The notes: a model not told the origin generated them from the letters alone. A stretch of 64,000 bases of DNA from Gemmatimonadaceae bacterium (GCA_026706075.1 JAPOZM010000069.1:1-64000), one strand, 5' to 3'. Numbered from the stretch's first letter, positions 1 through 8,444 are shown. Translations and numbers: made by a program.

Positions 1-1310
1 CGGTCCCGCAGGCGGCCCTCGAGCTGCTCCTCCTCCACCCAGCGCAGGATCTCGCCGAAGGCCGGACCCGGCTGCAGGCCGAGATCGATCAGGTCCCGGC
101 CGTCGAGCAGCGGCGGCGGGCGCAGCCGCTTTCCCTCCTCCTCCTCGGACGCCCTCAGCGCCTCCCGGCAGAACTCGTGGAGGTCGAGCATGCCGTGGCT
201 CGACAGGCAGTCGATGCGGTGCAGCTCGAGGAGCTCGTCGAAGCCCTCCTGGCGCAGGAAACGCTTGAGCTTGCCGGGACGCATGCGCCGGGCGTTGGGG
301 AAGCGCATGTGCTGGGCCGTGAGCATGCGCACGCGTTCAGTGTCGCGGTTGGAGAACCGCAGGCGCCGGGCGATCCCGTCGACCATCTCGGCGCCGATCT
401 CGTCGTGGCCGTGGAAGCGGATGCGGTCGGACTCGCTGAAGGTGGGCGGCTTTCCCACGTCGTGGAGCAGGACCCCCCAGGCCAGGGTCGGCGGCGGCCC
501 GTCGAGGTCGTCCACTTGCTTCAGCATGAGCAGCACGTGCTCCCAGACGTCGCCCTCCGGGTGGTGCTCCGGGGGCTGCTGGACCCCCCTGAAGGCGGCC
601 ACCTCGGGCAGGACGCGCTCCAGCAGGCCCGAGGCCAGCAGCAGCTCGAAGCCCTTGGCGGCGGCGCCTTCGACGAGGATCCGCGTCAGCTCGTCGCGCA
701 CCCGCTCGGCGGCGAGGGCGTCCACCATGTGGGCGCAGTCGCGGACGGCCTGCCAGGTGCCCGGCTCTATCTGGAACTCGAGGCTCGCGGCGAGGCGCAC
801 GGCCCGCAGGGTGCGCAGCCCGTCCTCGGCGAAGCGCTCGGCGGGATCGCCGATGGCGCGGACGAGGCCGGCCTCCAGGTCCTTGAGGCCCCCGACGTGG
901 TCGATCACCCCCTCGCCGCCGGGATCGTGGAACAGCCCGTTGATGGTGAAGTCGCGGCGGCGGGCGTCCTCCTCGGGGCCGGTGAACTCCACCCGCTCGG
1001 GGCGGCGGCCGTCGGCGTAGGGCCCCTCCCGGCGGAAGCGGGCCACGTGGTACTCGCCCCCCTCCAGGCGCACGAGGACGATCCCGAACCGGGCCCCCAC
1101 GGGGACGGCGTGCTCGAAGAGCTCCAGCACGCGGTCGGGGTCGGCGTCGGTGGCCACGTCCCAGTCGTTGGGCGGGCGGCCAAGCAGCAGGTCGCGGACG
1201 CACCCCCCGGCGAGATAGGCCGTGTGGCCGGCCCGCCGGAGCCGGTCGACCACCTCCGCGGCGCCGGGATCGACCTGCCCGGGCCCGATCCGATCCACTA
1301 TCCGATGCAC
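1..1310 (-). CDS. cca: CCA tRNA nucleotidyltransferase, 3' part cut by window edge
   Basis: Adds or repairs the 3' CCA end of tRNAs in the cytoplasm, using CTP and ATP. The reverse strand reads as a class II nucleotidyltransferase: GGCVRD at residues 35-40, the DWD metal-binding pair at 49-51, a head/neck region with the RRRDF motif, then an HD-type phosphohydrolase segment (LLHDVGKPP, followed by FHGHDEIG). About 436 codons lie inside the window and the C terminus continues past base 1. I chose the GTG at 1308-1310; in-frame GTGs at 1296-1298 and just upstream are alternatives. It is divergent from the purH-like gene, whose candidate promoter abuts this start. The HD segment means the enzyme may also act as a phosphatase or phosphodiesterase, as some family members do. 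Family call is secure. Confidence 0.9.
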   Translation of the reverse strand, partial: MHRIVDRIGPGQVDPGAAEVVDRLRRAGHTAYLAGGCVRDLLLGRPPNDWDVATDADPDRVLELFEHAVPVGARFGIVLVRLEGGEYHVARFRREGPYADGRRPERVEFTGPEEDARRRDFTINGLFHDPGGEGVIDHVGGLKDLEAGLVRAIGDPAERFAEDGLRTLRAVRLAASLEFQIEPGTWQAVRDCAHMVDALAAERVRDELTRILVEGAAAKGFELLLASGLLERVLPEVAAFRGVQQPPEHHPEGDVWEHVLLMLKQVDDLDGPPPTLAWGVLLHDVGKPPTFSESDRIRFHGHDEIGAEMVDGIARRLRFSNRDTERVRMLTAQHMRFPNARRMRPGKLKRFLRQEGFDELLELHRIDCLSSHGMLDLHEFCREALRASEEEEGKRLRPPPLLDGRDLIDLGLQPGPAFGEILRWVEEEQLEGRLRD

Positions 1311-1339
1311 TTGCCCCACTCCGGCGCCCCGGCTAGGCT
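1311..1339 (+). promoter_or_regulatory. candidate sigma-70-type promoter for the purH-like gene
   Basis: TTGCCC (1311-1316) and TAGGCT (1334-1339) are separated by 17 bases and would start transcription near 1346, about 35 bases before the ATG. The match to consensus is partial (4/6 and 3/6), so this is tentative. Confidence 0.3.
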
Positions 1340-1380
1340 CTGGGCCCGCCCGGCCCTCGGGCGGGGAGGACGGAGACGAG

Positions 1381-1998
1381 ATGAGTGGGAACGGCGTGAA
1401 GGCGGCCAGGGCGCTGCTGAGCACCTCGGACCGGTCGGGGCTGGCGGAGTTCGCCGCGGCCCTGGGGGGGCTGGGCATCGAGCTGGTGAGCACCGGCGGC
1501 ACGGGGCGGGCCCTGCGCGAGGCGGGCCTCCAGGTGACCGAGGTGGCGGAGGTCACCGGGTTCCCGGAGATGATGGACGGCCGGGTGAAGAGCCTGCATC
1601 CGAAGATCCACGGCGGCCTCCTCGGCCTGCGGGACAACGCCGGTCACATGGCCACCCTTCAGCGGCACGGGATCGCCCCCTTCGAGCTGGTCTGCGTCAA
1701 CCTCTACCCCTTCGAGCAGGCCATCTCCCGCCCCGGCTGCACCCTGGCCGAGGCGATCGAGAACATCGACATCGGCGGCCCCGCCATGCTGCGCTCGGCG
1801 GCCAAGAACCACGCCTCGATCTACGTGGTCAGCTCGCCGGACCAGTACCCGGAGACGATCGCACGGCTGCGCGCCGACGGCGGCCGCATCGACCCGGCCT
1901 ACGGCCGGCGCCTGGCCGTGGAGGCCTACCGCCTCACGTCGAGATACGACGCCGCGGTCAGCGGCTACCTCGCCACGAAGGCGGCCCTGGCCTCCTGA
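1381..1998 (+). CDS. purH: stand-alone IMP cyclohydrolase domain (PurH N-terminal, MGS-like)
   Basis: Predicted to close the ring of FAICAR to give IMP, the last step of purine synthesis. The 205 residues match the MGS-like half of bacterial PurH: the STGGT phosphate loop near residue 38, the signature GRVKSLHPKIHGGLL (about 64-78), and the NIDIGGPAMLRSAAKN segment. Normal PurH is about 520 residues with a C-terminal AICAR transformylase. Here a TGA follows at ATKAALAS, and the next gene starts on the other strand ten bases later, so no transformylase half is present. The ATG at 1381 has GGAGG about 11 bases upstream. The organism would need a transformylase elsewhere, as in lineages with split PurH activities. 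A truncation of a once fused gene is the alternative. Confidence 0.85.
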   Translation: MSGNGVKAARALLSTSDRSGLAEFAAALGGLGIELVSTGGTGRALREAGLQVTEVAEVTGFPEMMDGRVKSLHPKIHGGLLGLRDNAGHMATLQRHGIAPFELVCVNLYPFEQAISRPGCTLAEAIENIDIGGPAMLRSAAKNHASIYVVSSPDQYPETIARLRADGGRIDPAYGRRLAVEAYRLTSRYDAAVSGYLATKAALAS

Positions 1999-2007
1999 GC
2001 CGCGGCG

Positions 2008-3129
2008 TCACCGCCCCTCCCCCGCCAGCACCTGCCGCAACCGCCGGGCGACGACCTCCTCCTCCCCCTCCTCCATCATGTAGGGGTTGAACTCCACGGA
2101 CCGCTCCCCGTGGAAGACCTCGATCCGCGGGTCCCCCGACGACAGGGCCCAGGCCGCCCCGGCCCCGTCGAGGCCCACGGCCTCCGGGTCCCAGGCGACG
2201 TTCAGTCCCGGGGCGACGTTGGACCGCCCCGTCTTCTCGTTGACCGCGGTCTCGACCGTGTCCACGTCCCGCACGGCACCGCCGATGACCTCCAGGCGCC
2301 GCAGCCACTCCTGCCACTCGGCCTCGTGGTCCCGCCTGACCCACATCTCCACGGCCGCCAGCAGCCCCATCACCTCCTCCTTGCCCGCCTTCATGGGCCG
2401 GCCCAGGGAGTGGTGGGGGGCGCCGTTGCGGAAGGCCGCCTCGAGCAACTCCCTCTCGCCGAGGATCAGGCCCGAGGCCTGGGGCCCCCGCAGGCACTTG
2501 CCGCCGCTGTAGGCGACGGCGCTGGCGCCCTCGGCCAGGTAGCGGTTGGGCACGTCCGGCCGCTCGGCGGCGGCGTCGACGAGACTCGGGATGCCGTGGC
2601 GGCGGCCGACGGCGGTCATCTCCGGCACCGGGATCGGACCGCGGTCGCCGGCGTCGCCGAAGATCAGCAGCATCGCCGTGCGCTCGCTCACCGCCGCCTC
2701 CAGCTCGGCCAGGCTCTCCACCTCGACCAGGCGGGCGCCGGTCATGCGCACGGCGCGGTCGTACCCGTGGCGGTGGCCCTTCTGCACGATCACCTCGTCC
2801 TTCATGCCCGTCGCGTCGGGCAGGCGCTCCATCTTCTCCGGGTCGGTGCCGGCCACGCACGCGGCGGCCACCTGGCAGAGGGCGGCGGCGCAGCCGTTGA
2901 CGATCAGGCCCCACTCGCACTCCATCAGCTCCGCCAGCCGCGCCCCCACGGCCTCGGCCAGCTCGTCGAGGTGGACGTAACGCCGGGAGGCCTCCTGCAT
3001 GGCCGCCCTCGCCTCGGGCAGCAGCAGGGAGCCGCTGATGATGGTGTAGGTGCCGCGGCAGTTGATCAGCGGCCGCACGCCGATGGAGTCGTAGGTCGGA
3101 AACCGCAGGCCGGGGGCCTCTCCACTCAC
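2008..3129 (-). CDS. SelA/DgaE-like PLP-dependent enzyme
   Basis: A 373-residue fold-type I PLP enzyme resembling L-seryl-tRNA(Sec) selenium transferase relatives and D-glucosaminate-6-phosphate ammonia-lyase-like proteins. The N terminus has the GVRPLINCRGTYT motif typical of that group. The likely Schiff-base lysine is K211 in YSGGKCLRGPQASG, preceded by the aspartate of SLVDAAAE. No SelB or selenocysteine tRNA is seen nearby, so a small-molecule amino-acid or amino-sugar lyase or racemase role is more likely than selenium metabolism. The GTG start (3127-3129) overlaps the TGA of the upstream aminotransferase (GTGA), which implies translational coupling. Substrate unknown. Confidence 0.75.
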   Translation of the reverse strand: MSGEAPGLRFPTYDSIGVRPLINCRGTYTIISGSLLLPEARAAMQEASRRYVHLDELAEAVGARLAELMECEWGLIVNGCAAALCQVAAACVAGTDPEKMERLPDATGMKDEVIVQKGHRHGYDRAVRMTGARLVEVESLAELEAAVSERTAMLLIFGDAGDRGPIPVPEMTAVGRRHGIPSLVDAAAERPDVPNRYLAEGASAVAYSGGKCLRGPQASGLILGERELLEAAFRNGAPHHSLGRPMKAGKEEVMGLLAAVEMWVRRDHEAEWQEWLRRLEVIGGAVRDVDTVETAVNEKTGRSNVAPGLNVAWDPEAVGLDGAGAAWALSSGDPRIEVFHGERSVEFNPYMMEEGEEEVVARRLRQVLAGEGR

Positions 3130-4346
3130 AGCACGTCCTCCGCGTGTTCGGCCAGGTGGGCCTCCATGGAGGCCATCCCGGCGCTGGGGTCGAGGTGCAC
3201 GCCCTGCCGGGCGAAGGCCACGCCGAGAGCGTGCAGGGTTCGGAACAGGTTCGGCGCCCGGCACTGCTCCCCCATCTGGCCGATGCGCACCGCGGGGATG
3301 CCGAAGGAGTCGGCGATGAGCACCTTGAAGCGGTCGGTCATGTACTTGCGGGCGACGCCGTCGTCGACGCCGTCGGGGACGCGGATCGCCAGGACCGAGT
3401 TGAGGCGGAACTCGGCGGGGGCGTAGAGCTCCATGCCCATCGCCTCGACGCCGGCCTGCAGGGCCAGGGAGCTGTGCAGGTGCCGCTTGAAGCGGCGCTC
3501 CAGGGTCTCCTCGATGATCAGGCGCAGGGCCTCGTGCAGGGCCAGCAGGGCGGGCACCGGCGCCGTGTAGTGGTAGGCGTGCTCGCCCCAGAACCGCTCC
3601 GCCCGCACCGCGTCGAGACACCAGTGGGGCCTGGGGCCCCGGCGGCCCTGGATCACCTCCCAGGCGCGGGAAGAGAAGGAGATGAGGGAGACGCCGGGCA
3701 GCGAGGAGAGCCCTTTCTGGCTGCCGGTGACGACCACGTCGATGCCCCACTCGTCCTTTTTCAGCGGCATCGTGCTCAGGGTGCAGACAGCGTCGACGAT
3801 GGTCAGGGCGCCGTGGTCGCGGGCGAGGGCGACCATCTGCTGCAAGTCGCCGGTGAGCACGCCCGAGGAGGTCTCCCCCTGCACCAGGGTCACGGCGTCG
3901 AACCGCCCCCGGCCCAGGGCCGCCTCGACCATGCCGGCGCACACCGGCCGGCCCTCGGACCCCTCCAGGACCGTCACCTCGGCGCCGACGCCGGCGGCCA
4001 TCTCGGCGAAGCGGCTGCTGAACAGGCCGTTCTGGCAGACCAGCACCCGCCGCCCGGGCCACAGCAGGTTGCCCACGGCCATCTCCATCGCCGCCGAGGC
4101 CGGTCCGGAGACGCCGTAGATGCGCTCGTCGCGGGTCTGGAAGACGTAGCGCGACATCTCGCGGATGTGGCGCACCACCATGGCCATGGTGTCGCCCACG
4201 TGGTTGATGACCATGCCGCCGGCGCGGGCCACCTCCGCCGGCACCGGCACCGGGCCGGCGGTCATCAGCAGCAGGGGCTCGGCCGGCAGGACCGCGGTCA
4301 GGGCGGGCGGCTGCGGACGGGGGATGTTGTTGTCCACGGGACTCAC
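3126..4346 (-). CDS. class V aminotransferase, alanine/serine-glyoxylate type
   Basis: A 406-residue cytosolic PLP enzyme of the alanine-glyoxylate / serine-pyruvate aminotransferase family. Visible hallmarks are LLMTAGPVPVPAEV near the N terminus, GVSGPASAAMEMA (about 78-90), the ligand aspartate in LTIVDAVCTLST, and lysine K211 in VVVTGSQKGLSSLPG. Relatives transfer amino groups between alanine, serine or phosphonates and keto acids such as glyoxylate; the substrate cannot be read from sequence. The GTG start at 4344-4346 has AGGAA at good spacing, 14 bases after lpd ends. Its stop overlaps the start of the SelA-like gene, so the three genes form one operon. Confidence 0.85.
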   Translation of the reverse strand: MSPVDNNIPRPQPPALTAVLPAEPLLLMTAGPVPVPAEVARAGGMVINHVGDTMAMVVRHIREMSRYVFQTRDERIYGVSGPASAAMEMAVGNLLWPGRRVLVCQNGLFSSRFAEMAAGVGAEVTVLEGSEGRPVCAGMVEAALGRGRFDAVTLVQGETSSGVLTGDLQQMVALARDHGALTIVDAVCTLSTMPLKKDEWGIDVVVTGSQKGLSSLPGVSLISFSSRAWEVIQGRRGPRPHWCLDAVRAERFWGEHAYHYTAPVPALLALHEALRLIIEETLERRFKRHLHSSLALQAGVEAMGMELYAPAEFRLNSVLAIRVPDGVDDGVARKYMTDRFKVLIADSFGIPAVRIGQMGEQCRAPNLFRTLHALGVAFARQGVHLDPSAGMASMEAHLAEHAEDVL

Positions 4347-4360
4347 GGGGGTTCCTCGTG

Positions 4361-5764
4361 TCAGATGTTGATCGACTGCCCGAAGGCGGCGGCGGCGGCC
4401 TCCATCAACCCCTCCGAGAGCGTCGGATGGGCGTGGACCGTATGGGCCAGCTCCTCCCAGGTGGCTTCCATGGCCAGTGCCAGGCCCGCCTCGGCGATCA
4501 GCTCCGTCGCCTCGGGCCCGACGATGACGGCGCCCAGCAGGTCCCCGTAGCGGGCGCCGAAGACGAGCTTGATCAGCCCCTCGGCGTCGCCCGAGGCGCG
4601 GGCTCGGCCGCTGGCGATCAGGGGGAAGCGCCCCACCTTGACCTCGATCCCCTGCTCCTCGGCCTGGGCCTGGGTCAGGCCGACGCCGGCGACCTCCGGC
4701 TCGCTGTAGATGCAGCGCGGGATCGAGGCCGGGTCCGGTCTCCCCCGCCCCTGGCCGGCCATCGCCTCGGCCGCCGCGGCGCCCTCGGCCGAGGCGGCGT
4801 GGGCGAGCTGCGGCGGCCCGATGAGGTCGCCGATGGCATAGACCCCCGGCACCGGGGTCTGGTAGTCGTCGTCCACGGGGACCCGGCCGCGGTCGGCGCG
4901 CAGGCCGAGGGCGGCCAGTCCGAGCCCTCCGGCGTTGGCGGTGACGCCCACGGCCATGAGCGCGCGCTCGCCCTTCACCTCGGCGGGGCCCTCCGGGCCT
5001 TCGAAGGCCACGGTGGCGCGCCGGGCGCGGGAGGTCGTCTTCACGCCCGTGACCCGGACGCCGGTGCGAACCTCGACGCCGTCGGCTTCCAGGGCGGCGG
5101 TGAGGACGGTTGCCGCTTCCGGATCCTCTCCGGGCAGGACCTGCGCCTCGGCCTCCAGCAGGACCACGCGGGTGCCGAAGGCGCCGTAGAAGGAGGCGAA
5201 CTCCACGCCGATGGCGCCGGCGCCGATGATCACCAGGGTATCGGGGCGCTGCGGCAGGACCATGGCCTCGCGGCTGGAGATGACGCGCTCGCCGTCGATC
5301 TCGACGCCGGGCAGGCTCGCCGGCCGGCCGCCGGTGGCCAGCAGCACCCGCTCCGCCCGCAGGCGGACGGGGTCGCCGTCGTCGGGGACGACCTCGACCT
5401 CGCGGGAGGGGGTGAGCCTGCCGCGGCCGCGCACCACCTCGACCCGGTTCTTCCTCATCAGGGCGGCGACGCCGCCGGACAGCTCCTCGACGACGCGGCG
5501 GCTGCGGCCGATGACCTGTTGCCAGTCGTGGCCGATCTCGCCGGTGGTGAGGCCGAACTCCTCCGCCCGGCGCAGCAGCCGCAGCACCTGGGCCTGGCGC
5601 AGCAGGGCCTTGGTGGGGATGCAGCCCCAGTTGAGGCAGGTGCCTCCGAGACGTTCCTCGGCCTCCACCAGCGCGACGCGCAGGCCGAGCTGGGAGGCGC
5701 GGATGGCGGCGGCGGAGCCGCCGGGGCCGCCGCCGATGACTACGAGATCGATAGAGTCGCTCAT
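4361..5764 (-). CDS. lpdA: dihydrolipoamide dehydrogenase
   Basis: The E3 flavoprotein that reoxidises dihydrolipoyl groups of 2-oxoacid dehydrogenase or glycine cleavage complexes with NAD+. At 467 residues it is full length. It has the FAD motif GGGPGGSAAA (11-20), the redox disulfide C43-C48 in GGTCLNWGC, a central NAD motif GAGAIGVEFA, the second FAD motif YAIGDLIG, and the C-terminal His-Glu pair in HAHPTLSEG. No E1, E2 or Gcv genes are in view. It leads a three-gene operon with two PLP enzymes, which suggests but does not show a link to amino-acid breakdown. The ATG is at 5762-5764, divergent from rnhA. Confidence 0.93.
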   Translation of the reverse strand: MSDSIDLVVIGGGPGGSAAAIRASQLGLRVALVEAEERLGGTCLNWGCIPTKALLRQAQVLRLLRRAEEFGLTTGEIGHDWQQVIGRSRRVVEELSGGVAALMRKNRVEVVRGRGRLTPSREVEVVPDDGDPVRLRAERVLLATGGRPASLPGVEIDGERVISSREAMVLPQRPDTLVIIGAGAIGVEFASFYGAFGTRVVLLEAEAQVLPGEDPEAATVLTAALEADGVEVRTGVRVTGVKTTSRARRATVAFEGPEGPAEVKGERALMAVGVTANAGGLGLAALGLRADRGRVPVDDDYQTPVPGVYAIGDLIGPPQLAHAASAEGAAAAEAMAGQGRGRPDPASIPRCIYSEPEVAGVGLTQAQAEEQGIEVKVGRFPLIASGRARASGDAEGLIKLVFGARYGDLLGAVIVGPEATELIAEAGLALAMEATWEELAHTVHAHPTLSEGLMEAAAAAFGQSINI

Positions 5765-5768
5765 GACG

Positions 5769-5796
5769 TTGACGGGAAAAGAGGAAAGATTCTAAT
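5769..5796 (+). promoter_or_regulatory. candidate sigma-70 promoter, near-leaderless rnhA
   Basis: TTGACG (5769-5774) and TCTAAT (5791-5796) are 16 bases apart and each match consensus at 5/6 positions. Transcription would begin around 5803-5805, directly before the GTG at 5807. The only purine-rich Shine-Dalgarno-like stretch (5781-5788) lies inside the promoter spacer. Confidence 0.5.
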
Positions 5797-5806
5797 CTAA
5801 CGCGCC

Positions 5807-6277
5807 GTGAACCCCTCCGCCGACCGCCCCCTCGTCATCTACAGCGACGGCGCCTGCTCCGGAAACCCCGGACCGGGCGGCTGGGCCGTGGTGATGCGCT
5901 ACCCCGACGGCCGCACCCTGGAACTGGGCGACGCCGTGCCCGACACGACCAACAACCGCATGGAGATCCAGGCCGCCATCGAGGGTCTGAAGGCCGCGGG
6001 CGATGCCGGCGCCGTGGTCATGGTCACCGACAGCGAGTACCTGCGCAAGGGCATCACCGAGTGGATCCACGGTTGGAAGCGGCGGGGCTGGCGGACGGCG
6101 GCGAAGAAGCCGGTCCTCAACCAGGACCTGTGGACGGAGCTGGACGGCCTCAACTCGAGCGCCGTGGAGTGGCGCTACACCCGCGCCCACGCCGGGGACC
6201 CAGGCAACGAGCGCTGCGACGAGATCGCCCACGCCTTCTCCCAGGGCTGGGAGCCGCAACTGACCCGGACCGCCTGA
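5807..6277 (+). CDS. rnhA: ribonuclease HI
   Basis: Cleaves the RNA strand of RNA-DNA hybrids during replication and R-loop removal, using two metal ions. The 156 residues are the typical length and contain the four acidic catalytic positions: YSDGACSGNPG, NRMEIQAAIEGL, VTDSEYLRKGI and HAGDPGNERCDEIA. The basic protrusion typical of the Escherichia coli enzyme is present (HGWKRRGWRTAAKKPV). The GTG at 5807 is the only sensible start. It has no Shine-Dalgarno at normal distance and probably sits at the transcript 5' end. The gene stands alone between divergent lpdA and convergent DUF218. Confidence 0.94.
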   Translation: MNPSADRPLVIYSDGACSGNPGPGGWAVVMRYPDGRTLELGDAVPDTTNNRMEIQAAIEGLKAAGDAGAVVMVTDSEYLRKGITEWIHGWKRRGWRTAAKKPVLNQDLWTELDGLNSSAVEWRYTRAHAGDPGNERCDEIAHAFSQGWEPQLTRTA

Positions 6278-6293
6278 TCGCCGCGGCGCCGGA

Positions 6294-7070
6294 TCACAGC
6301 CAGCCGCGCAGCCGGTAGACCACCAGACCCGCGTACTCCTTCACCGCCCGGGTGCTGCCGTCGAGGGCCTCCAGGTCCGGCAGCAGCCGCCAGGGCGAGA
6401 ACGGCTTGGGCGCGACGCGGAAGTCCGTCGGCGCCGGCACGAAGTCGACCCCCGCCTTGCGGAAGACCGCCGCCGCCCGCGGCATGTGGCGGGCCGAGGT
6501 CACCAGCAGCACCCGCTTCAGCCCCCGCTCTTCCAGGAGCCGCGCCGTGTACACCGCGTTCTCGCGGGTGTTCCGCGACCGGCTCTCCAGCAGCAGCTGC
6601 CCGGGCTCGACACCGAGCTCGGCCGCGAGGCGGGCCAGGCGCGCCGCCTCGGGCAGGGTGGAGCCGCTCAGGTAGGAGATCGTTCCGCCGCTGAGGAGCA
6701 GTCTCGGCGCCCGGCCGGCGCGCAGCAGCCGCAGGCCGTGCAGCAGCCGGTCGAAGGAGGCGTTCACCTCGACCTCGATGCGCGGCGGCAGCGGCGGCAG
6801 GGTGGTGCCGCCGAGGACGACGATGGCGTCGGCCAGCGGATACTCCTCCACCGGCGCCGGCGGGTAACGCGACTCCAGGGAGCCGAGGAGCAGGTCGGCG
6901 GCCATGGGGTTGCTCGCCAGCAGGACCACGGCGATGCCGGCGAGCAGGGAGCGGCGGGCGCCGGCGGTCCGCCCCCGCCAGCGCAGAAGGGCGGCGACGG
7001 CCCACAGGCAGGCCGCCGCTCCCAGGGGATAGACCAGGGGCGCCAGCAGCTTCGACAGGAAGAGGAACAC
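6294..7070 (-). CDS. DUF218 (YdcF/ElyC-like) membrane protein
   Basis: A 258-residue inner-membrane protein. Two hydrophobic helices (about residues 5-28 and 40-58) are followed by a DUF218 Rossmann-like domain with ADAIVVLGG (near 83), RLLLSGG, ESRSRNTRENA and LLVTSARHMPRA. Family members such as ElyC and SanA act in envelope or peptidoglycan homeostasis, but a precise reaction is not known. Its GTG start directly follows the TGA of the FMN-reductase gene, so the two are co-translated. The cytoplasmic or periplasmic side of the domain cannot be judged here. Confidence 0.82.
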   Translation of the reverse strand: MFLFLSKLLAPLVYPLGAAACLWAVAALLRWRGRTAGARRSLLAGIAVVLLASNPMAADLLLGSLESRYPPAPVEEYPLADAIVVLGGTTLPPLPPRIEVEVNASFDRLLHGLRLLRAGRAPRLLLSGGTISYLSGSTLPEAARLARLAAELGVEPGQLLLESRSRNTRENAVYTARLLEERGLKRVLLVTSARHMPRAAAVFRKAGVDFVPAPTDFRVAPKPFSPWRLLPDLEALDGSTRAVKEYAGLVVYRLRGWL

Positions 7071-7613
7071 TCAGTCCGGCAGCTGCAGGCGCAGGCGCCG
7101 AGCCATCTCGCAGGTGACCGCCGCCAGCTGCTCGACGCGCTGCCGCACCTCGTCGCTGGAGATCGACTCGCCGTCGAAGTCGTCGGTCACGGCGTAGACC
7201 TGGCGGGGCACGATCCAGGCGCGCAGGTCGAACATCAGGCTCTGCACCACCGACAGCACGCTCATGTAGCCGAAGCGCCCCCCGGCCGTCGCCATGAGGC
7301 CCACGACCTTGCCCGCCATGGCGGGTCCGCAGTGCTCGATGACCGCCTTCAGGGTGGCGTTCATGTTGAAGTTGTACACCGGGAAGCAGAGGATCACACC
7401 GTGGGCCCCGGCGAGCAGGTCCCGCATCTTCTCGGCGCCGTCGGAGGCTCCCTCCCCGTAGGGCAGGATGCTCCCCGCCTGGGCCTCGAGCATCAGGGCG
7501 CTGGCCCCCTGGCCGCGCAGGGCCTCGCCCATGGACCGGCAGAGCACGGCCGTGAGGCTGGAGGGCGCGGCGCCGGCGTCGACGACGGCGATGCGGGGGG
7601 CGGTCTCGGTCAT
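7071..7613 (-). CDS. NADPH-dependent FMN reductase-like flavoprotein
   Basis: A 180-residue flavodoxin-fold protein of the NADPH-dependent FMN reductase / azoreductase group. Support comes from the phosphate-binding loop region after RIAVVDAGAAPSSLT, the GVILCFPVYNFNMNATLKAVIEH segment (split here by position: about 94-116), and GKVVGLMATAGGRFGYM, which would contact the flavin. Such enzymes reduce free flavins, quinones or metals; the substrate is unknown. The ATG is at 7611-7613, divergent from the exported protein at 7670, with an AT-rich patch (7632-7640) between them that may hold promoter elements. It is coupled to the downstream DUF218 gene. Confidence 0.82.
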   Translation of the reverse strand: MTETAPRIAVVDAGAAPSSLTAVLCRSMGEALRGQGASALMLEAQAGSILPYGEGASDGAEKMRDLLAGAHGVILCFPVYNFNMNATLKAVIEHCGPAMAGKVVGLMATAGGRFGYMSVLSVVQSLMFDLRAWIVPRQVYAVTDDFDGESISSDEVRQRVEQLAAVTCEMARRLRLQLPD

Positions 7614-7669
7614 GGCGGGGTCCGGGCGGCGGTGTAATATATGCCGACCACAACCGAGGAGAGATCCCC

Positions 7670-8428
7670 ATGCCCACGCTCCGCCTCACCGCCCTGCTGC
7701 TGCTCGCCGCCGCCCCCGTGCTCTCCGAGCGCGTCCAGGCCCCCCCCGCCCAGGTGCCGGAGACGGTGATCCCCAGGGCCGCCGGATCGATCGTCGTCGA
7801 CGGCGATCCCGGGGACGCCGCCTGGAGGCAGGCCCCGCCCCTGGAGTTCATCTTCCCCTGGGACGACGTCTCCGGCGGCGACGCCCAGAGCACGGTGGCG
7901 CGCATGCTCTACGACGACGACGCCCTGTATCTCCTCTACGAGTGCGTCGACCCCTACCTGGACGCCGAGGTCACCGAGCACGACGGGCCGGTCTACGAGG
8001 AGGACGCGGTGGAGATCTTCGTCACCCCGAACCCGTCGGACGTGAGCGCCTACTTCGGGTACGAGATGAACATCCGGGGGGTGTGGCTGGACTATCTCGC
8101 CTTCGGCGGCGGCGAGCACGGCACGGAGAGCATCCACTTCGAGTGGCAGGCCGAGGGCGTGCTCATGGGCACCTCCCATGACGGCACCCTCAACGACCAC
8201 TCCGACACCGACACGGGGTGGGTGCTGGAGATGGCCATCCCCTTCGACAACTTCCGCCACCTCGGAGGCCGGGTCCCGCCCGAGCCCGGCGACGAGTGGC
8301 GCCTGAACCTCAACCGCACCAAGGGCTACGAGGGCCAGTTCAGCATGTGGTCGGACTCGCACGCCGACGAGGCCTCGTTCCACCACTCGGCGTTCTTCGG
8401 GCGGGCCTTCTTCGGCCGCAGGCCCTGA
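7670..8428 (+). CDS. secreted CBM9-like carbohydrate-binding domain protein
   Basis: A 252-residue exported protein. A short basic and hydrophobic signal peptide (about 1-19) is followed by one domain resembling the family 9 carbohydrate-binding fold found in bacterial surface proteins. Typical features are SIVVDGDPGDAAWRQAPPL near residue 42, VARMLYDDDALYLLYEC, EEDAVEIFVTP, and WVLEMAIPFDNF near the end of the sandwich. The protein is only this domain, so a binding role is more likely than catalysis. The ATG at 7670 has a GAGGAGAG ribosome site. Ligand unknown. Confidence 0.8.
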   Translation: MPTLRLTALLLLAAAPVLSERVQAPPAQVPETVIPRAAGSIVVDGDPGDAAWRQAPPLEFIFPWDDVSGGDAQSTVARMLYDDDALYLLYECVDPYLDAEVTEHDGPVYEEDAVEIFVTPNPSDVSAYFGYEMNIRGVWLDYLAFGGGEHGTESIHFEWQAEGVLMGTSHDGTLNDHSDTDTGWVLEMAIPFDNFRHLGGRVPPEPGDEWRLNLNRTKGYEGQFSMWSDSHADEASFHHSAFFGRAFFGRRP

Positions 8429-8444
8429 GGGAGCGGGAACGGCG

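Noticed and set aside
2008..3129. Selenocysteine synthase (SelA) involved in UGA decoding
   Set aside because: No SelB, SelD or tRNA-Sec is near, and the protein resembles the broader DgaE/SelA-like enzyme group.
2008..4062. A 684-codon open frame running through two genes
   Set aside because: Its first 311 codons are an Arg/Pro/Gly-rich out-of-frame reading of the aminotransferase gene; only the part from 3129 down is real.
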